Positions 57,216 through 64,000 of a DNA stretch of 64,000 bases are shown here, piece by piece. This DNA comes from Metellina segmentata. Taxonomy: Eukaryota; Arthropoda; Arachnida; Araneae; Tetragnathidae. Each line of letters opens with the position of its first letter. The first letter of the stretch is position 1. The DNA lies in the NCBI GenBank assembly GCA_947359465.1, contig OX375873.1, forward strand, positions 38,288,437 through 38,352,436, given 5' to 3'. The translations under genes and the position numbers were made by a program. The notes below the pieces were generated by a model, which was not told the origin of the DNA, ran no database searches, and worked only from the letters and a program-made list of their open reading frames with translations.

Positions 57216-57429
57216 CAGCGAAACAACCACGAGGTCAGTCTACCTTCAGGTCAGTTAGGAAACTTTAGCACAGATGCTATACACGGATATGATAGTAAAA
57301 TGATAAACATCTTTTCTTACATAACTATGAACCTTTTTTTTTAATTCTATACGATGGGATATAAATAAAAGTATTGCAGTTCAGTGATGGACGCTAACTG
57401 ATATAAAAGCACATATACTGAAGTTATGG

Positions 57430-57515
57430 TATGCACTCAAAAGTGTCTTCGAGATTGATCCCGCACAGTTGCCAATGGCGAATGCTCCAATGCGACATAA
57501 ATTCAACAACCTAAT
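57430..57515 (+). mobile_element. SINE 3' end fragment
   Basis: GATTGATCCCGCACAGTTGC, CAATGGCGAATGCTCCAATG and CGACATAAATTCAACAACC correspond to the last 80 bp of the SINE, in the same relation to a palindromic minisatellite cluster as at 49.5-49.7 kb. Confidence 0.55.
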
Positions 57516-57739
57516 ACCAGTTTCTTGGGTCTGAGAAAGCAATAGATTTAGAAACAAACACCTAATATTTCATAACACGTAGACTTAGGTTTGGTTTAAC
57601 TTTTTGCTGTTATTTTTGCAACACGAGGCCTAATTAGACCATCGTTGCTTCTGGATACATTTATGGTAATCCCCATGTCTCAATAATCTGAAAGCTCTGT
57701 TTTAAATCAAACAAATGCAAACTGCATAAATCGACGAGA

Positions 57740-58431
57740 CACTTAATCCGTATCGCCAATTATCCGGATCGCCATGTATCCTAATCGCTTTGAGAAAAAA
57801 AGAAATCAGCAAAACCGCATCTTAAAAGTTTCTTATAGTGAATGATAAAAACGAAGAAGATGAAGTGTCAGTTGAGGAACGATGAAATGTCAGATAAAAA
57901 CATCATAGTGAAAATACCTGGATGTTCCGAATGCACTGTAGAGAACGTATGTGGTTGACGTGTGTTATTCTTCGTACACTTGATTCCAAATTCGCAGTGA
58001 AGACTCATTCAAAGTGTGAGGGAACTTATTGATGGTCCCGGAAGTTGCCGACGACATTGCTACTCTTCCAGATGCGGGACCGTCAGCTAGTAAGGCGTTG
58101 AGTGCCTTGGCACAGCGCTATAATGGATAGGGAGGTAGCCTGAGTGCGACCATCTACACCAACTCACCATCAAGCTAATACGAAACTTGACTGCAGGGAA
58201 ACGTGTAACAGCGAAACAACTGACTTTGACCGATATATTCAAGCAATAAAGCATTTTAATACAGCATGCAAGTACAAAATTAAAACACAATTGTTTTCAT
58301 ATTTATTTTATTGCGTTAGATACTAAAGCAAAATTCGTCTTTTTCTTAGAAATTACCTTTGTTTTCGTGAATTATCCAATTATCCGGATGGGGTTGAGTC
58401 CCAATTGATCCGGATAATTGGAGTTCTACTG
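57740..58431 (+). mobile_element. Tigger/pogo-type element remnant
   Basis: The right end, as reverse complement, is CAGTAGAACTCCAATTATCC followed by GGATCAATTGGG, which fits the classic Tigger terminus (CAGTAGAACCCCGATTATCC). The left end is partly lost, but CCAATTATCCGGATC at 57756-57770 matches 15 of 15 bases of that terminus. The interior (57840-58260) has short stretches such as AGPSASKALSALAQRYN in one frame but stops elsewhere, and I could not place a catalytic motif. It is a deleted relic or non-autonomous derivative. Confidence 0.7.
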
Positions 58432-58439
58432 CTCTATGA

Positions 58440-59535
58440 CTTCTTATAAGACTTCAAGTGCATCTTCAAAAATTTTCTTCCCACACAATTTTATTTTTAT
58501 TTCTTGTACGATTCAAATTCACATGGGTTTTCAATTCACTAGAATATTGCTCGGGAAATAAGCTAACTCCAATATTTGATTCTCTACAAGCATTCCAACA
58601 TCAGTAAAAGAAAGTTTAAGCGAGAACACCAAACTATCCATTCCATTGCCCTGACTATTCTATTTACCTACTACGTATAAATTCGGCAATCTGGAGCTCA
58701 ACGTAAGACTATTGAAATTTCAAAAGTACCAAATAAAAGAAAATCTAGGAGTATCTCAACAGTAAAGGAAGGATTTGTAAACGAATCAGCTTTCTACTAC
58801 GCAGTTTTATTTTCTTGGAAGAGGAATATAAATTTTCGGCATTTCCCACCCTCTCTATACAAAGCTTTTGCCGAATTTCGAAAATAACGCAGCATAAGTC
58901 CTCAGAGTCTTTACCTTAACAGCCTTGGAAGAAATATGGCGACTGGGAAAGAAAGAGCTAGCTTTTTTTCTCGATGCTCCCCACTTGAATGGTAAGTAAA
59001 AGTGCTCGACAATACCAAGCTCGGAAACAGTCGGCGAATTTCTGAAGGCATGAAAATAAGAATGAAAGCAACAATAAAAACACGGGTTTTTTTACCTGTC
59101 CGAATAAGCTGTTTTCAAGTATCAAGCCTTGGAATTACACAAATGAGGCGTTAGCCTACTTGCCAAAATGGTGTATGTTGCTTGGATAGTTCATGCACGC
59201 AGGTAAGATGAAAGGATATATGATACAAGAAACGGTTAATATACTGCTTTCTCGATTCCATCTTTTAACACATTTATGCCATTTTGATTTTAAAAATAAC
59301 ATCGTAATGCCAACTTTTGTCACAGTTGTTGGGTATGTTGTTTTTGTTCTCAGTGCCTCAAACATAGTCAGAGCCCACTTAATGATTTCGGTGAATGAAT
59401 AGTAATTTTACTTATACTATAAAACCATATTTACTGTGTCTAGCATTAGCATTCAAAGGAGCACGATCATTATCAGGAAAATTCATAAGCAAGACATTAC
59501 CTGTAGTTATCTTCTTAATGGATTACCCTTCTTGT
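58440..59535. other. Non-coding stretch
   Basis: No supported gene or repeat was found. The two overlapping frames at 59156-59402 on opposite strands have no domain. Confidence 0.4.
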
Positions 59536-59537
59536 AG

Positions 59538-60115
59538 TTGTCTCGATGAGATATATCGTCATTATAAAAACTAACCAGATATTGGTGAACGAGATTGTGA
59601 CATCTGGCCGCTGTTGGCGATCAATTTAGGAGAGTTCTTAGCGACTAACCTCCCTGCGTGGAAGGGTTGCCATAGAGAAAATTGCATTCGTATACTCGCC
59701 TCGGCTGAGAGAGGTTGTTTTTGTTTTTAAGTTGCGATGTACTGCACCGGATGAAATGATGTTCGTTTTTGTCCTTTTATTGTTTCATTAAATTGCTATT
59801 TTTATAATATCGTGCTTGGTTATTGAAAGAGAAGAACATCACAGAGATATATCGTCATTAGAAGAAAACTTACCAGAACATGATCTCGTCGTCATCAAAA
59901 AATCAACAATATCTCGTCATTTGTCAATTCGGTCAGATTTGATAAACGAGAAGTCTCGTCATTTGCAAATTCTGTCAGATTTGATAGACATTTTCAAATT
60001 CGGTCAGATTTGATAGACGAGATGTCTCGTCATTTGCGAATTTGGTCAGATTTGATAGACGAGTTGTCACTTTATTTGCAAATTCTGTCAGATCTAGAAG
60101 GGCATCTCGTTGAAT
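59538..60115 (+). repeat. Palindromic 42-bp minisatellite, clusters 6 and 7
   Basis: A small group lies at 59538-59600 and the most regular array of the family at 59836-60115. In the latter the 42-bp unit is GACGAGATGTCTCGTC plus ATTTGCAAATTCGGTCAGAT and TTGATA, present about six times, one copy lacking the palindromic part. A 65-codon frame at 59816-60013 is the array read in one frame. The spacer after the palindrome also carries a small inverted repeat, ATTTGCAAAT. Confidence 0.9.
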
Positions 60116-62335
60116 TTACTTGGAGTAGCAAATTCAATAGGCCAATACGCGTATAGAAATCAGATTTTAGCATGCATAAATCCGCGGTTAAAAGTAAATA
60201 AACTGTCAGAAAAATATTTCTCAGAAAACAGGGGAAGGAGAACCCTGCTGACTAAGCTCTACTCTATGCTTTTAAAGAAATATCCGACATTTATACAAAT
60301 AAAAAATAACTTTTAGGATATACACACTACACACACACTTCATCAGTCTAACAACCAACCCATTCTGGTCTTGAAAATCTAAAAAAGTCATATTCTAAAA
60401 ATTTTGACTTTAGTTTTACATCTAAACCGACGTTCAGTGAAAAAGTCTGTCTCTTGGAGGATTAAGGAAGTTACTTTTTCAAATCATACACGCCCAAAGG
60501 TAAGGTTTTTTTCTAATAAAAGTTGTTAATTATTTCTAGGTCTAGCCAAGCATTTATACCAAGTCCATGTGTCTTAACACGCTAAAAACGCACCACAGCA
60601 ATGGATCAGTAGTTCAACTGCAGATCACTTCCACGAATATTCTCTCTTGTCAAGCCCGAATATGACTTGGAGATGATTGTTCAGCGACACATTTTAGACT
60701 ATTTGGGAACAGACTTGAAGTGTAAGTCGACTGAGCCTTGCTATTATTGAGACGATCCTGGAAAAATGTTACCAACATGTCTACTAGATGCCACGTGACT
60801 GCTCTGTGAAAAATTTATTTGGTTGACCGAATTGGCATCCTATCGCCTCGCTTGACGATATAAAATCTAATGACAGGGTAGGTGTATGAAGACGCATTTT
60901 TATAGAGTGACTACAAAATTGATGAAATCGCCTAAGTCTACCATATCGCTCGGACCAATCAGATGAGGAATTAATGGATGGGCGTCTTCTCCTGTTCCGT
61001 CAACCAATCAGATGATGAATGTTCGTTTCCACTCGACATACGAAAGTAGTCAAGGGTCACGTTAATACCATTTTGGTGCATATGATCCTGGTTACATAAA
61101 AGGATTACAATTGCTCATGTTACTTTTATATTTCCTCAATGGTTGGAGATAACTTATGGTGATAAACGAAGGGTAGAGGTTGGATGTGCTCACTCACACG
61201 TCTAGAAAGGGCAGTCTGACATTTTTTTGTCTCAAGTGTATTTGAAAGAGGCTGCGGGGGGTCTCAATAATACCAGATATGAATTCTTATAAATGTAAAA
61301 ACTACAAATTGCGTTGAAGTACTTGGGTCATTACCTTTACATAAGTTCAGACAGTTATGTTTCTCCTACGATGATTCATTTTCTGTGTTATGTTAAAGCT
61401 TTACCATCCACGCTATCAATGGGGTTCAGTCTCTAACGTTGGAGGAGCGAGAAACGACAAATGTCGAAATTCCGACAAGGAAAACACGAATTAAAGTACA
61501 ACAAATTTTAGCTCGCGATTAGAAAATATTACTGAATGACGCTTCAAAACAGACCAAACGCAATTTCTTTTATTAGCTTATTTGAAGCTAAGCCAGTTAT
61601 AAGTCAATTTCTGTAATTAGCTCTATTTTGAAGTTTTACGTGAAAGCTCTGTTATAAGCGTCAAATTACATTGTCAGGATCACTAACGTCCAAGAATATT
61701 CTTTATTGTTCGCTTACCATTTCGTAAATATTTTGACATATTCTGTAGCATTCCAAGAAAAAAATCTGTAACGTTAATAGTATTACATATAATTATAACT
61801 AATGTATGACAAAAATGTAACACGGTTTCCGAGTGACGAATTTTACGGTTCTAATGTGATCTTAAGTAAGATATCCTCTGAAGCACCATTCTCTAAAGCT
61901 ACGAATTGAGACAATTAGATGTCACCTGAAAAATTGAAAGGTTATTTGAACAGATACTATGTTTTTGAGAATTTATTTTAAGTGATTTTGTTAATTTAAA
62001 GGAACATCGTACTCAACGTTATTGATGCTGTGAATTAGTTGGAATTGCGAGATGAAGAGAAACAACACAAAGGAAAATGTTTGCGTATTAAAAATAGGAC
62101 CTGAAAAATCGGAATTGAATATTTCTGTACAATTACTAGATTTAAAAAATTATAAAAAATAGTTAAAAATACTAAGTAGGATAAGAATAGATTTTAATAA
62201 TAGATGTCAACCCTTTGTGCGTCACCTGATTTTCGAATTGGGTAGGGTTGCTTTAACCCCAAAACACACTTAATTACTAAATACACACAGTTTTTGGTTG
62301 ATGGAATTCATAGATATTTTCAACCTTTAGAAATA
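60116..62335. other. Non-coding stretch
   Basis: Two copies of CCAATCAGATGA (60955 and 61004) lie 49 bp apart in a less AT-rich part (60600-61100). No gene, RNA or mobile element could be supported. Confidence 0.4.
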
Positions 62336-62337
62336 TT

Positions 62338-62860
62338 CTATGGGTCCTGCCCTTGAAATCGAATACTTTGCAAACGATTCTACTGCTTCTTTCCTTGGAA
62401 TATAATCGTTTGGAACGATTGTATTGCACTTTTCTATGGAGTATAATGCTTTGGAATGCTTCTACAGCTCGTTTCCTTGGAATAGAATCCTTTGGAAAGA
62501 TTATATTTGGCATTTCTGTAAAAAATAATATAATCTTTTGTAAACGTTCTATTGTTTTTTACCTACAATGGAATTCTATGGAAAGACTGTATTGCTCATT
62601 AGAATAGAATCCCTTGGAAATATATATTGTTGTTTTCCTAACAATGTAATCCTTTAGAACGATTATATTGCATCTTTTGTTAGGCCGGTAGCAGAATTTA
62701 TGTTGCACTGCAATAACACAAAGGGTTGGTGGTGATAGTCCGGAATCAGGACTGTAGGGAAAGTTCCAACCTTCTTTTCCTCATAGAATCGTCTGGGAAA
62801 ATTTTATTGCTTATTTCCTCAGAATATAATTCCTTAGAAATACCCGATTGGTCAAACTGG
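62338..62860 (+). repeat. Diverged minisatellite of about 42 bp
   Basis: Units follow the pattern TTTCCTTGGAATATAATCGT then TTGGAACGATTGTATTGCA, repeated about ten times between 62380 and 62860 with strong divergence, an interruption at 62690-62790 and variable unit length. Opposed open frames of 78 and 84 codons across this region are products of the repeat. Confidence 0.65.
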
Positions 62861-62869
62861 TTCAAAATC

Positions 62870-64000
62870 GGTATGAAGTCATTCAGGGGAAGATTGCAAG
62901 TTACAAGGTGGGATTATGCGTATAAGCTCTTCAAGCGGTCAAAATCGGAACGCAATGTCACATATAATTAGACAGTAAAATTTGAAGTAAGTAAATTGAT
63001 ATTCTTATTCTTATTTCTAGATTTTTATATAATACTTTTTATCATAATTATATGGATGAATATAAACCGTTCTTTATTTAATGATACTTGTTAATGTTTA
63101 ATTTGATGCATTTTTTTCGATTCAAATGTCGTTTTATATAAATTATACATAAACACTTGATATTTTTATGTCGCCCTTTACTCAAAAATCTTGCTGCATA
63201 CGATGTTAATGGCAAGGAAAAATATATATTTGCACGATATATCTAATAATATTATTGAAGTGAACCTGGAAAAGCAATTGTGGTATGTATTTGATATCGC
63301 CATAGGGCCTCATTTGGCAATGGCGAAGTAACAATTACACTGTTCTCAGATAATAATATTCATATGAAACTGTTGAAACGGCGTGTGAGAAAGTAAATGA
63401 AAAGCGAAAATATAGATATAATGTTAAGGGAATGAAGATGAAACAAAACGGAAATGTTTTATGGATGAAATATATGTTTATATTAATAAACATAGAATAA
63501 TTATGTATGAAAGCGAAGTTATTTTAAGAGAAATTATCCAGGTCTAGGATATATTGCATGTAGCAGTCCTTTCCTGGAATATGTGGTAAAGCTAAACACT
63601 GGAACAAACAAATCAGCTACTATGTAAGACTTTTGAGAATATTCCATCGCTTTGTTTTGAATATACTAAAATAGCCTAACGTGCCCGAAGGCAATTTTTA
63701 AATTACATGCTTTGGAAGCTACGAAAACTTATACTGACTGCACCTTCATAAGCTGCTTTTGAAAAGCTTCATTAGAAGTGTGGGCGATTGCAGCACCAAG
63801 TGAAACTTATCTAATTCATAAACACGAGTTTTCCGCTGGTTTGATGTTGGTCTTGAATGATGGTTTGTTTTTGTGGCACAAAGACCAAATTTGTCTATGC
63901 TGCGCCAAACACAATCCAGACAACCCCAGGTAGTAGCAAAAACAAACACAAAGACATTTTTCAGACATAGAATAGATAAAATTGCCCAGGGAGGAGTCGA
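62870..64000. other. AT-rich non-coding stretch at the window end
   Basis: No supported gene or repeat was seen. The minus frame at 63746-63949 has no domain that I recognise. Confidence 0.4.

Overview
The window is strongly AT-rich, intron-like or intergenic DNA from a eukaryote, most likely an arthropod and plausibly an arachnid. The evidence is the mix of repeats: several divergent Tc1 lineages (one of the 'Tcb1' type that I recall as common in orb-weaver spider assemblies), mariner, pogo/Tigger and piggyBac relics, and a tRNA-derived SINE family. The species assignment is inference. I found no convincing host protein-coding gene, rRNA or functional tRNA gene. The longest open frames (about 60 to 180 codons) are either pieces of transposases or chance frames.

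Layout. At 1-10 kb there is AT-rich DNA with a hAT-like terminus, two Tc1 relics (about 3.4-3.8 kb on the minus strand, 8.9-9.7 kb on the plus strand), a short inverted-repeat MITE, a TA microsatellite and many copies of a SINE, including one nearly full-length copy and a head-to-tail run of truncated copies. At 10-18 kb lie a mariner relic, a Tc1 relic on the minus strand and local tandem duplications. At 18.8-24.7 kb is the densest mobile region: a 1.4 kb element with terminal and subterminal repeats, then a tandem repeat of about 200 bp into which one Tc1 element and one pogo-like element have inserted at TA sites; both insertions can be dated relative to the array from the sequence itself.

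At 25.3-26.9 kb there is a 25-bp-unit satellite with higher-order structure. From 27 to 46 kb the DNA is mostly unique and AT-rich, with a duplicated segment, a 228-bp MITE, a LINE C-terminal scrap, an array of exactly thirteen 14-bp units each carrying GAANNTTC, and a TTAA-flanked piggyBac-like short element. From 46 to 58.5 kb there are four terminal-inverted-repeat elements and a Tigger-like remnant: an unassigned 1.7 kb element carrying an intact small ORF, a TTAA-flanked element with a transposase-like C-terminus, a mariner with matching termini but lost catalytic residues, and a piggyBac relic. The last 6 kb hold palindromic 42-bp minisatellite clusters and a second diverged minisatellite.

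The elements do not work together as a pathway. All recognised transposases are broken, so the region reads as a graveyard of DNA transposons. The points that I could not explain by a known decayed family are the 46.0-47.7 kb element and its ORF, the 42-bp palindromic repeat family spread over 28 kb, the 14-bp GAANNTTC array and the CACGTG-bearing element at 18.8-20.2 kb.
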